Below, piece after piece: positions 18,248 to 26,012 of a stretch of DNA of 26,012 nt; position 1 is the first letter of the stretch, and each line of letters starts with the position of its first letter. This DNA is from Prasinococcaceae sp. CCMP 1430 (lineage: Eukaryota > Prasinodermophyta > Palmophyllophyceae > Prasinococcales > Prasinococcaceae). The stretch spans positions 4,406 to 30,417 of the forward strand of contig RQSC01001371.1 in NCBI GenBank assembly GCA_013416795.1, read 5' to 3'. The notes beneath the pieces are model-generated. The model searched no databases. It saw only the letters and a program-made list of their open reading frames with translations, and was not told where the DNA came from. The translations under genes were made by a program, and so were the position numbers.

Positions 18248-18532
18248 AGTCCCTTCACACCTCGGCTCGCTCTGCGCGCAGGGTGCACGCGCCGCCAGTC
18301 GCCCGGCACAGCGGGAGGGCACGGGGCGGAGACGGGGCGAGAGGTGTTTCGAGAGAATACTGCCCTGTTCATGTTCATGCAACCATCCGGACCATGTAGT
18401 ATCGCATGTGCAGGGAAAGACGTCCAAGCGCGTCCTCGCTGCTGCGCGCATCCGCGCCGCCTGCACCGAGCCCCTAGCTAGCTAAAGCCCACTAGCTAGC
18501 GAAAGCCCAGGAAGCTCCGCCCCAGCTTCCTC
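18248..18532. other. 3' flank of copy 3 and spacer to ankyrin gene
   Basis: The first about 110 bases are the duplicated 3' UTR shared with copy 2; the rest is unique. The spacer ends in a short tandem repeat at 18474-18509. Copy 3 (+) and the ankyrin gene (-) converge here. No gene is supported. Confidence 0.5.
18474..18509. repeat. 18-bp tandem repeat, two units
   Basis: Two adjacent 18-base units (18474-18491 and 18492-18509) that begin CTAGCTAGC and end AAAGCCCA, with one mismatch. The CTAG-rich core is self-complementary. It lies in the convergent spacer and may be nothing more than local slippage. Confidence 0.7.
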
Positions 18533-19615
18533 TCACAGCTCCTCGCCCCTCTCCTTCTTCTGCTTCGTCTTCGTCTTCCTCCTCTTCCGCCTGACCGTCT
18601 TGGCGCCTGCTGCATTCCCGTTCCCGAAGCGCATGACGCCCTCCGGGGGCACACCGTACTGCATGCCGGGCACCTCGTCCGGCGATGCGCCGTTTTCCAG
18701 CAGCACGCGCGCGACGTCGGGGTTTTGGTTGGAAACGGCCGTGTACAGCGGCGTCGCCATGCCCAGTGTGTCGAACACGACGGTGCCGCGCTTGGGATCG
18801 GCGCCCGCCTCGAGCAGCGCGAGCGCGACCTCGGCGTCGCCCGCGAGCGCTGCCGTCTCGAGCGGCGTCACACGGTACAGCCAGCCTCCGCCGGTGTACG
18901 CCGTGGCCCAGGGCGCGAGGACCTCGTCGGTGGCGGCCGCGGTCGCGCCCATGCGGTCAGCCGGCACGCCGATGCCAGCCGTTGGCGCGGCCTTGGCCTC
19001 GAGGAGTGCGGTGACAGCCTCGATTCTCCGCGCGGCGACGGCGCGTGAGAGCGGGCTTGTCGAGTACAGCAGACCCCACCCGTGCGCGCTGCCGGCGCCG
19101 GGGCGCGCGCCCGCCGCAAGCAGCGCGCGCACCGCACGCAGGCTGTGGCGCTCGGCGGGCAGAGCGGAGCCAGGGCCATCGCCGTCACGACTGAGGTCAC
19201 CCACGGCCTCGAAGAGCGGTGCCGCGGTCATCGCACCGTACAGTATCGACCTGCCGCGCTCTGGCGCCGCGCCTGCCGCGAGCAGCGCCTCGACGGCACC
19301 GGCGTGGCCCTCGGAGCGCCCCTCGGCCGCGGCGAGCAGGGGCGTCTCGGCGATGAGCACGCCGCCCGCGCCGCACGAGTACCCGCGGTCGGGCGGTGCG
19401 CCAGCGTCGAGCAGCGCGCGCACGGCCTCGTCGTCACCCACCCGCGCTGCCGTGTACAGCGGCGTGGCATCGCACCACGCGACGCCACTGCGCCCCGCGA
19501 TCACCTCGGCAGGCGTCGCGGCGAGCTCTGCGAGCGGCAGCGCGAGCGCCGCCGCCGTATCACCCGCGACGAGCGCCGCGCCGAGCGGCGTGCGCGCGGG
19601 CACCGCGCCTTCCAT
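18533..19615 (-). CDS. Ankyrin-repeat protein
   Basis: 360 aa from ATG at 19615. The frame is open further upstream to a GTG at 19750, but that part overlaps the leader of the divergent histone-like gene. About six ankyrin repeats are visible, each with TPL-A-- and -V-ALL-AGA-P. They fall at roughly 50-77, 89-117, 129-170, 183-210, 244-272 and 285-312, with unusually long 10-25 residue linkers between repeats. Linkers often begin G-x-x-Y/F and contain hydrophobic residues, giving a stretched repeat of about 40-60 residues. The C-terminus is a basic RRKRRKTKTKQKK-type tail that could be a nuclear localisation signal. Ankyrin repeats mediate protein-protein binding; the partner is unknown. Single exon. 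The neighbour on the right is a linker-histone-domain gene in divergent orientation with about 113 bases between the proposed starts. Confidence 0.75.
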   Translation of the reverse strand: MEGAVPARTPLGAALVAGDTAAALALPLAELAATPAEVIAGRSGVAWCDATPLYTAARVGDDEAVRALLDAGAPPDRGYSCGAGGVLIAETPLLAAAEGRSEGHAGAVEALLAAGAAPERGRSILYGAMTAAPLFEAVGDLSRDGDGPGSALPAERHSLRAVRALLAAGARPGAGSAHGWGLLYSTSPLSRAVAARRIEAVTALLEAKAAPTAGIGVPADRMGATAAATDEVLAPWATAYTGGGWLYRVTPLETAALAGDAEVALALLEAGADPKRGTVVFDTLGMATPLYTAVSNQNPDVARVLLENGASPDEVPGMQYGVPPEGVMRFGNGNAAGAKTVRRKRRKTKTKQKKERGEEL

Positions 19616-19728
19616 CTCGGTCAGGACCGCCCACGACAGGGCTTGCGCGAGCAGCGTGACCGTGAAGCTCACTTGGGTCACCAGCGACACCAGCGACGCC
19701 ACCCGCTGCAAGCGCGACCACAGCCACC

Positions 19729-19948
19729 ATGCCGCCCCCGTGCACCCCACCTACGCCGTGATGGTCCGCGCGGCCGTCCTGGCGCTCAAGGAGCGCACCG
19801 GCTCGTCCAACCCGGCCATCTGGAAGTACATCTCCGCCAACTACAAGGGCGTCGACAAGAAGATCCTGTCGACGCAGCTGAAGAACCTGGTGGCCAAGGG
19901 CAAGCTGGTCAAGGTCAAGGCGTCGTACAAGTGCTCCGAGGAGTTCAA
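19729..19948 (+). CDS. Linker histone H1/H5 globular (H15) domain protein, first exon; frame problem at start
   Basis: The frame from about 19731 encodes a complete winged-helix H15 domain: HPTYAVMVRAAVLAL helix, the SSNPAIWKYI helix, the KKILSTQLKNLVAKGKL recognition helix, then VKASYKCS. This domain binds nucleosomal DNA at the dyad. The natural start would be ATG at 19729, in an excellent GCCACC context, but it is one base out of frame and would stop after ten codons. One extra C in the C5 run at 19735-19739 would restore MPPPVHPTYAV. Alternatives are an upstream exon joined at CACAG (19718-19722), or a start at ATG 19761 that would cut helix 1. At the 3' end a GTGCGT donor at 19949 follows the domain; the next exon was not identified. 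Reading through instead gives an Arg-rich tail to a stop at 20253-20255. The Lys/Ala/Pro tail typical of H1 was not found. Confidence 0.68.
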
Positions 19949-20255
19949 GTGCGTGCGGCGCGCGAGCGGCGCGGCGCGCGCGAGAGGGGGGCCGGGGGGC
20001 GAGGGAGGGGGCGCTTCGCCGCGCGCCTCGCGCACGCGTGGGCGTGCGAAGCTGAGCGAGTCCGTCGCACGCCAGGGTCTCCAGCGCGCATGCGCCTCTG
20101 CCTGGTATCGCGGATTCCACGGCCGCGTGCGAGCGCAGCGCCGCCGCGGCGCCGCCGGCCGGGGTCCCATGCATGAGCGGCGGGAGCGAGCAGAGAGCCT
20201 CGACGACGCCACATCGAGGGGGAGAGCTCCCGTGGGTGATGCAATCATAGAATGA

Positions 20256-21214
20256 AGCGTACTGTCACCGCTTGCACGACTCCCCGGCACCTCGCCGGGG
20301 TCGGGGTCGAGGCTCGGCCGGCGAGCAGCGGCCGCGGCAGCGAGCTCCGCCGCCTGACTGACTCCCTGACTGACTGACGTCTGCCTGCACAGCCCATGAC
20401 CTCCATGCCATGCGTCTCATGCGGCGGACGTCCGCGGGCGATCGGTTGGTCGGTTGGTCGTCGGTCGGTGCCGCCCACGCCGCGCGCCGCCACACGCACG
20501 CAGGCACAGACAGCGTAGCCTCTCCAACCACCCAACAAAACTTCCAACCCTCCCCCCGCATTCCCGGCCGGGCATCGGGGAAAGAAAGGCGGCGGGTGGA
20601 GCGTTTCGCCCGGCCGGCGGCTGCCCACCGACCGACCGATCTTCCAACGAAGAAGACACGAGCGCACGCACTTACGCAGGCACGCACGCGCCGACCCACA
20701 GACAGAGACAGGCAGACAGACCTGACTCGGTCGGATGTATCTCCTGGCTGGCTGGCTGGGCACCCTCCCCAACCCACCCACACAAAGATGCCCCCCAAAA
20801 GACCCACAAACAAAAGCGGACGGTGTACTTGGTACACCGCGTGGAAACGGAGGCCCGTCCGATTTCCCCTCCTCCCTCGCGCGCGATCGATCGAAAAGCG
20901 ACCCAAACGAAAAGGCCAATCAAAAAGGCGCCCCGCCGACCCAAAAAATCCGCCTTGCCGCCCGCGCGCGCGCCGCGAAAAAGGGTCCATGGAAGGCCCG
21001 GAGGCGACGTCAATTCGAATGTGGGCGTGAGGGGATGGGGTTGGGGTACGCGGCGACGCGGCGGCGGCGGCGGAGGCGGCGGCGGGTGCGCGTTTTTGCG
21101 CGCGCGCATTCGCGCGCGCACGAATGCGCGCCGCCGACGGGGGTACGGGCGGCAGCGGCGGCCGTCGAGGGCAGCGAGACGGCGGCGAAGGGGCGATCGG
21201 CGCCGCTGGAGCAC
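20256..21214. other. Upstream region of FGAM synthase with short simple repeats
   Basis: About 960 bases between the histone-like gene and FGAM synthase. It contains several simple-sequence patches: CTGA-type at 20354-20378, GGTTGGTC-like at about 20445-20470, CTGG at about 20743-20760, and a CGG-rich run at about 21056-21086. A run of purine-rich sequence occurs at about 20880-20960. The FGAM synthase frame stays open upstream of 21215, but the translated stretch is Arg/Lys-rich low complexity. I treat it as leader and promoter; a transit peptide starting at the in-frame ATG 21035 is possible. Confidence 0.45.
21102..21131. repeat. Perfect 11-bp inverted repeat upstream of FGAM synthase
   Basis: GCGCGCATTCG (21102-21112) and CGAATGCGCGC (21121-21131) are exact reverse complements with an 8-base GC-alternating loop. 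In RNA this would be a very stable hairpin 84 bases before the proposed start codon. It may influence translation, or it may only reflect GC alternation. Confidence 0.6.
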
Positions 21215-24200
21215 ATGTACCGCTCGCCTCTGCTCAGCCCCGCCCAGGAGGCCGAGCTCGCCGCGCGCGCCGCCGAGCGCGTCAGCGCGCGCATCGTCGG
21301 CGTGCGCACCGAGGCGTGCTTCAACATCGACGCCGGCGGCGCGCCGCTCGGCGCTGCAGAGGCTGACAAGCTGCGCTGGCTGCTTCGCGAGACGTTCGAG
21401 CCGGAGATGCTCACGGCGGACGCGTCGCTCGCCGCCGGCGGCGACGTCGCCGCCGTCGTCGAGGTGGGGCCCCGCATGAGCTTCACGACTGCGTGGAGCA
21501 CCAACGCGGTCTCGGTGTGCAAGAACGTCGGCCTGGGCGGCATCCGCCGCGTGGAGCGCAGCCGGCGCTACGCGCTCGTGACGGAGGACGGCGCGTCGCT
21601 GAGCGACGACGAGGTCGAGGCCTTCGCCGCCATGGTGCACGATCGGATGACCGAGCAGGTCTACCCGGAGACGCTGGCCAGCTTCTACGTGGACGCCACG
21701 CCGGCGCCCGTCGAGACCGTGCCGCTGCTCGCGGAGGGCAAGCAGGCGCTGCGTGACGCCGACGAGAAGTACGGCTTCGCGTTCGATGACTTCGACGTGG
21801 ACTTTTACGCCGAGCTCTTCGGCGAGAAGCTCGGCCGCGACCCCACCACCGTCGAGCTCTTCGACCTCGCGCAGTCCAACAGCGAGCACTCGCGCCACTG
21901 GTTCTTCAAGGGCGCCATCACGGTGGACGGCGAGCCCATCCCGATGCACCTGCTGGACATGGTGCGCGAGACGCTCGACGCCAGCCCGGACAACTCGGTG
22001 GTGGCCTTCAAGGACAACTCGTCGGCCATCCGCGGAGGCAAGGCGATCGCGCTGCGTCCCACGACGCCCGGCGAGCCGGGCGAGCTCACGCCGCAAGAGG
22101 TCGATCTCGACCTGCTGCTCACCGCCGAGACCCACAACTTCCCGTCCGGCGTCGCGCCGTTCCCCGGCGCCGAGACCGGCGCGGGCGGGCGCATTCGCGA
22201 CACCCACGCCACCGGCTCGGGCTCCATCATGGGTGGCGCCGCCGCGGGCTACTCCGTGGGCAACCTGCAGATTCCCGAGGCTCCCGAGGAGCACGAGGAC
22301 GCCTCCTTCGAGTACCCCGACAACCTGGCGACGCCCCTGCAGATCCTGCTCGACGCGTCGGACGGCGCGTCGGACTACGGCAACAAGTTCGGCGAGCCGC
22401 TCATCGGCGGCTTCACTCGCAGCTACGGCCAGCGCCTGCCCAACGGCGAGCGCCGCGAGTACATCAAGCCCATCATGTTCAGCTCGGGATTCGGGCAGAT
22501 CGACCACAGGCACCTCGAGAAGGGCGAGGGCGAGGTGGGCATGCTGGTGGTCAAGATCGGCGGGCCCGCCTACCGCATCGGCCTCGGCGGCGGTGCGGCG
22601 TCCTCCAAGGCGGAGGGCGAGGGGACGGGCAACGTCGACCTCGACTTCAACGCCGTGCAGCGCGGCGACGCCGAGATGTCGCAGAAGCTCTGGCGCGTGG
22701 TGCGCGCGTGCGTGGAGCTCGGCGACGACAACCCCATCGTCCAGATCCACGATCAGGGCGCTGGGGGCAACTGCAACGTCGTCAAGGAGCTCATCTACCC
22801 CGGCGGTGCGACCATCGACATCCGCGCGGTGAACGTTGGCGACGAGACGCTGAGCGTGCTCGAGATCTGGGGCGCCGAGTACCAGGAGAACGACGCGATG
22901 CTCATCAAGCCCGAGAGCGAGCACATCATCCGCAAGTTCTGCGAGCGCGAGCGCCTTCCCATGGCCGTGCTTGGCGCCATCGACGGCTCGGGCCGCGTGA
23001 CGCTGCTGGACACGCAGGCACCGGAGGGCTCCCCGCCGCCCGAGGACCTCGACCTCGAGGATGTGCTCGGCGACATGCCGCAGAAGAAGTACGACTTCGT
23101 GCGCGCCGAGGCACCCGCGGCACCGCTCGTGCTGCCCGGCGCCACCTCGGTCTCCGAGGCGCTCGAGAAGGTGCTGCGCCTGCCGGCGGTTTGCTCGAAG
23201 CGCTTCCTCACCTCGAAGGTGGACCGCTGCGTGACCGGGCTGGTCGCGCAGCAGCAGTGCGTGGGCCCGCTGCAGCTGCCGCTGGCGGACTACGCCGCCA
23301 TGGCGCGCTCCCACTACACCACGGAGGGCGGCGTGACCGCCATCGGCGAGAGGCCCATCTCCGGACTCCTGTCGCCCGCCGCCATGGGCCGCATGTCGCT
23401 CGGCGAGGCGCTCACGAACCTGTCGCTGGCGCGGATCACCGACCTGAGCGAGGTCAAGTCGAGCGGCAACTGGATGTACGCGGCCAAGCTCGCCGGCGAG
23501 GGCGCCAACCTGGTGGACGCGTGCGAGGCACTGAAGGACGCCATGATCGAGCTCAAGGTGGCCATCGACGGCGGCAAGGATTCGCTCTCGATGGCCGCCA
23601 AGGCGGGCGGGGAGACCGTCATGGCGCCCGGCACGCTCGTCATGTCCATGTACGTGCCGAGCCCGGACGTGACCAAGGGCGTCACGCCCGATCTCAAGCT
23701 CGGCGACGGCGGCGTGCTGCTGCACGTCGACCTGGCGCGCGGCCGCCGGCGCGTCGGCGCGTCGGCCCTCTCGCAGGTCTACAACCAGCTCGGCGCCGAG
23801 TGCCCCGACCTCGACGAGGTGAGCATCATCCGGCGCCTGTACGACACCATGCAGCCCCTCCTCGAGGAGGGCCTGATCGCCTCGGGGCACGACATTTCCG
23901 ACGGCGGCATCGCGACCACGCTGCTCGAGATGGCCTTCGGCGGCGACTGCGGCATCGAATGCGACCTGCCGCCGCCGGCCAGCGAGGCCGACGCGGCTGC
24001 CGTCGGCGGGACGGGCTCCGGAGCGACGCTCGCCGCGCTCTTCGCCGAGGAGCTCGGCCTGGTGCTCGAGGTCGCCGAGGCGGACGCCGAGGCCGTCGCG
24101 GCGCGCTTTGCGGCGAACGACGTGCCGTGCGTGCCCGTGGGGCGCACGCTCGCGACCAAGGAGGTGACCGTGTCGGTGGGTGGCGCCGTGGCCATCGTCG

Positions 24201-25213
24201 GCGACACCGCCGCGCTGCGCGACGAGTGGGAGGCCACCAGCTGGGCGATGGAGCGCCGCCAGCGCACGCCCGAGGCGGTCGCGTCGGAGCGCGCGCGCGT
24301 GACGAGCGGCACCGCCGGCGGCGTGCCGTGGCGCGTGCCGTTCGAGCTCCTGCCGGACGTCGCCGAGGGCGCGCCGCGCCACAAGGTGGCGGTCATCCGG
24401 GAGGAGGGCTCCAACGGCGACCGCGAGATGGCCGCCGCGCTGCACATGGCCGGGCTCGCGCCGCACGACGTCACCATGTCGGACCTCATCCAGGGGCACG
24501 CCAAGCTCGACGACTTCCGCGGTGCGGTCTTCGTGGGCGGCTTCTCGTACGCGGACGTGCTGGACAGCGCCAAGGGCTGGGCGGGCTGCATCCGCTTCAG
24601 CGACGCGCTGCGCGAGCAGTTCGACGCGTTCTACGAGCGCGAGGACACGCTGTCGCTCGGGGTGTGCAACGGCTGCCAGCTGGAGGCCCTGCTCGGCTGG
24701 GTGGGCCAGACCGAGGTGGGCGCCGCGCGCCTGCCGGACACGAGCCAGCCGCGCTTCGTGCACAACGACAGCGGGCGCTTCGAGTGCCGCTACGTGGGCG
24801 TGGGCGTGCAGGAGGGCTCGCCCGCTGTCCTGCTCGACGGCATGGAGGGCGCCAACCTGGGCGTGTGGATCGCCCACGGCGAGGGGCGCGCGTACTTCCC
24901 GGATGACGGCCTCCTCGAGGCCGCCAAGGCCAAGGGCCTCGCGCCGCTGCGCTACATCGACGAGAGCGGTGCCCCCACGGAGGCGTACCCGCAGAATCCC
25001 AACGGCGCGCCCGCGGGCATCGCCGGCCTGTGCTCGGCCGACGGCCGCCACCTGGCCATGATGCCGCACCCGGAGCGCTGCTTCCTCAACTGGCAGCTGC
25101 CGCACGCGCCCGCGGGTGTGGACAGCCTCGCCGACCCCAAGGCGCCCTCGCCGTGGCTGCGCATGTTCCAGAACATGCGCGTGGGCTTCGACAGCTTCGA
25201 TGCGGCGCAGTAA
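21215..25213 (+). CDS. PFAS: Phosphoribosylformylglycinamidine synthase (FGAM synthase, PurL/PurQ fused type)
   Basis: Fourth step of de novo purine synthesis: FGAR + Gln + ATP to FGAM. From ATG 21215 the protein is 1332 aa, matching the large eukaryotic/gammaproteobacterial form (human 1338). Family landmarks run in order: N-terminal PurS-like domain (about 1-170); SNSEHSRHWFFKG, ETHNFP and GGRIRD; NKFGEP; GGGAASS; HDQGAGGN; the second synthetase half with KVDR, QQCVGPLQ, GNWM, DGGKDSLSMAA and HDISDGGI. The C-terminal class I glutaminase follows with nucleophile C1151 in GVCNGCQ and H1285/E1287 in PHPE. Single uninterrupted exon of 4 kb. An in-frame ATG at 21035 would add 60 Arg-rich residues that might form an organelle-targeting peptide; I chose 21215 because it gives the family length. 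Converges on the partial gene at the right edge. Confidence 0.96.
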   Translation: MYRSPLLSPAQEAELAARAAERVSARIVGVRTEACFNIDAGGAPLGAAEADKLRWLLRETFEPEMLTADASLAAGGDVAAVVEVGPRMSFTTAWSTNAVSVCKNVGLGGIRRVERSRRYALVTEDGASLSDDEVEAFAAMVHDRMTEQVYPETLASFYVDATPAPVETVPLLAEGKQALRDADEKYGFAFDDFDVDFYAELFGEKLGRDPTTVELFDLAQSNSEHSRHWFFKGAITVDGEPIPMHLLDMVRETLDASPDNSVVAFKDNSSAIRGGKAIALRPTTPGEPGELTPQEVDLDLLLTAETHNFPSGVAPFPGAETGAGGRIRDTHATGSGSIMGGAAAGYSVGNLQIPEAPEEHEDASFEYPDNLATPLQILLDASDGASDYGNKFGEPLIGGFTRSYGQRLPNGERREYIKPIMFSSGFGQIDHRHLEKGEGEVGMLVVKIGGPAYRIGLGGGAASSKAEGEGTGNVDLDFNAVQRGDAEMSQKLWRVVRACVELGDDNPIVQIHDQGAGGNCNVVKELIYPGGATIDIRAVNVGDETLSVLEIWGAEYQENDAMLIKPESEHIIRKFCERERLPMAVLGAIDGSGRVTLLDTQAPEGSPPPEDLDLEDVLGDMPQKKYDFVRAEAPAAPLVLPGATSVSEALEKVLRLPAVCSKRFLTSKVDRCVTGLVAQQQCVGPLQLPLADYAAMARSHYTTEGGVTAIGERPISGLLSPAAMGRMSLGEALTNLSLARITDLSEVKSSGNWMYAAKLAGEGANLVDACEALKDAMIELKVAIDGGKDSLSMAAKAGGETVMAPGTLVMSMYVPSPDVTKGVTPDLKLGDGGVLLHVDLARGRRRVGASALSQVYNQLGAECPDLDEVSIIRRLYDTMQPLLEEGLIASGHDISDGGIATTLLEMAFGGDCGIECDLPPPASEADAAAVGGTGSGATLAALFAEELGLVLEVAEADAEAVAARFAANDVPCVPVGRTLATKEVTVSVGGAVAIVGDTAALRDEWEATSWAMERRQRTPEAVASERARVTSGTAGGVPWRVPFELLPDVAEGAPRHKVAVIREEGSNGDREMAAALHMAGLAPHDVTMSDLIQGHAKLDDFRGAVFVGGFSYADVLDSAKGWAGCIRFSDALREQFDAFYEREDTLSLGVCNGCQLEALLGWVGQTEVGAARLPDTSQPRFVHNDSGRFECRYVGVGVQEGSPAVLLDGMEGANLGVWIAHGEGRAYFPDDGLLEAAKAKGLAPLRYIDESGAPTEAYPQNPNGAPAGIAGLCSADGRHLAMMPHPERCFLNWQLPHAPAGVDSLADPKAPSPWLRMFQNMRVGFDSFDAAQ

Positions 25214-25375
25214 CTAGGCACCCAATACGTAAAAGCCGTAATTGTACAACAAACACGCGCTGCTCCAAAGCTCCGGGTGGTCCTACGTGTGTACTGTATG
25301 AGGATCTCGTGCATGTGTGCCCGTGCGCGCGCGCCTCTCCCTGTGCGCGCGCGCACGCCCTCTCGCTCGCTCAGC

Positions 25376-26012
25376 TCAGCTCACGCCCGCGGCCGTTCGC
25401 CACGGCAGGAAGCCCTCCGGCCAGGGTATCCGCACCGCGGAGACGGTGCGTCCGGCCCCCACGGCGGCGCTCGCGCGACACGCGCCGCCCTGCGCGCCGG
25501 CGCGCGCGGCGGGGTCCTGGGTATCGCTCTGCGCGCCACCTCGCGCCCGGCCCTGCGCGCCCTCGGCGTCCGCGCCCGCTCCCGCGCTCGAGTCGTCCCT
25601 CCCGTTGCCGCTTGCATTGCTCCCGGTGGCGCTGGCGCACACGGTCGCCGTGCTGCGCACGGCGAACGTGAAGACGCAGAGCGCGGCGGCGATGTGCGTC
25701 ATCATCACCACCCAGCAGTAGAGCAGGTAGCCACGCTGTCCGAAGAGGGACCAGCCGCGCCCGCGCGTGCGCTCGTCGTCGTCGTCGCCGTCGCCGCCCC
25801 CGCCCCTCCAGCGGTCATTGCCGCCGTTTCCCGCGCCGCCCAGGCCGCCGCCGTCGCCCGTCGACGCGAGGTGCTCGAGGCGAGCGCGCGCGGTCTCCAT
25901 CTGTACGTAGTCGGCGACGGAGCGCCGGGTCGACGCCGGGCCGACCGTGGGCTCGGGGTACGCGACGCCGCCCTCGCGGAAGCACACCGCGGCGCGTCGC
26001 GCGCACCCGCGC
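25376..26012 (-). CDS. Unrecognised single-TM protein, C-terminal part (runs off window)
   Basis: Minus-strand frame open from the window edge to a TGA at 25376-25378, giving at least 211 residues with no start codon inside the window. From the N-terminal side it has a hydrophilic segment with a Tyr/Pro-containing stretch and then a Gly/Asp-rich low-complexity linker ending in a run of four Asp. One clear TM helix follows (about 25750-25670, core YCWVVMMTHIAAALCVFTF). After it comes a Ser/Gly/Ala/Arg-rich tail with few bulky residues. I do not recognise the family. The TM helix and its contrast with the flanks support real coding, but the tail could run past an unseen splice site. Convergent with FGAM synthase, 162 bases apart. 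Confidence 0.45.
   Translation of the reverse strand, partial: RGCARRAAVCFREGGVAYPEPTVGPASTRRSVADYVQMETARARLEHLASTGDGGGLGGAGNGGNDRWRGGGGDGDDDDERTRGRGWSLFGQRGYLLYCWVVMMTHIAAALCVFTFAVRSTATVCASATGSNASGNGRDDSSAGAGADAEGAQGRARGGAQSDTQDPAARAGAQGGACRASAAVGAGRTVSAVRIPWPEGFLPWRTAAGVS

Noticed and set aside
20672-25105. Minus-strand open frame of about 1477 codons opposite FGAM synthase
   Set aside because: Its translation is Ala/Arg/His/Leu/Val-rich without domains. It mirrors codon bias of the plus-strand FGAM synthase, which is complete and unmistakable.

Overview
The window reads as nuclear DNA from a GC-rich, intron-containing unicellular eukaryote. A haptophyte-like or other microalgal source is my best guess, but it rests on style alone (extreme GC, few short GT-AG introns with GTGCGC/GTGAGT-type donors, very long exons) and not on a marker gene. 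Several genes are eukaryote-only families: the gamma-secretase subunit APH-1, a TMEM115-type Golgi rhomboid-like protein, a mitochondrial carrier, a linker-histone H15 domain, a DOMON/cytochrome b561 protein and a eukaryotic-size FGAM synthase. There are no operons, no CRISPR array, no rRNA or tRNA that I can see, and no recognisable virus. All splice junctions were inferred by eye from reading-frame continuity, GT/AG ends and family alignment from memory.

Left arm (1-8 kb): a DOMON-cytochrome b561 protein (+), an acyl-CoA dehydrogenase (-), a four-exon mitochondrial carrier (+), a three-exon TMEM115-like protein (+) and a two-exon APH-1 (-). These look like independent housekeeping and membrane genes in mixed orientation.

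Centre (8.3-18.3 kb): the accessory and most interesting part. Three copies of an unrecognised gene lie in the same orientation. Each encodes a protein with two canonical EF-hands, one transmembrane helix and, in the two full copies (about 1095 and 1061 aa), a roughly 900-residue ectodomain ending in an extraordinary Trp/Cys-rich segment. Copy 1 is truncated and fused into the leader of copy 2. The copies are mosaics: stretches of complete nucleotide identity alternate abruptly with equal-length blocks that share almost nothing, which suggests gene conversion plus local diversification. Copy 3 is preceded by a 2-base N gap that joins its leader, at a poly-T tract, to a truncated RCC1-repeat gene on the opposite strand. 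The assembly there needs confirmation.

Right arm (18.5-26 kb): an ankyrin-repeat protein (-) diverging from a linker-histone-domain gene (+) whose start codon is out of frame by one base; a complete single-exon FGAM synthase (PFAS, about 1332 aa, +); and the C-terminal end of an unrecognised single-TM protein (-) that runs off the window.
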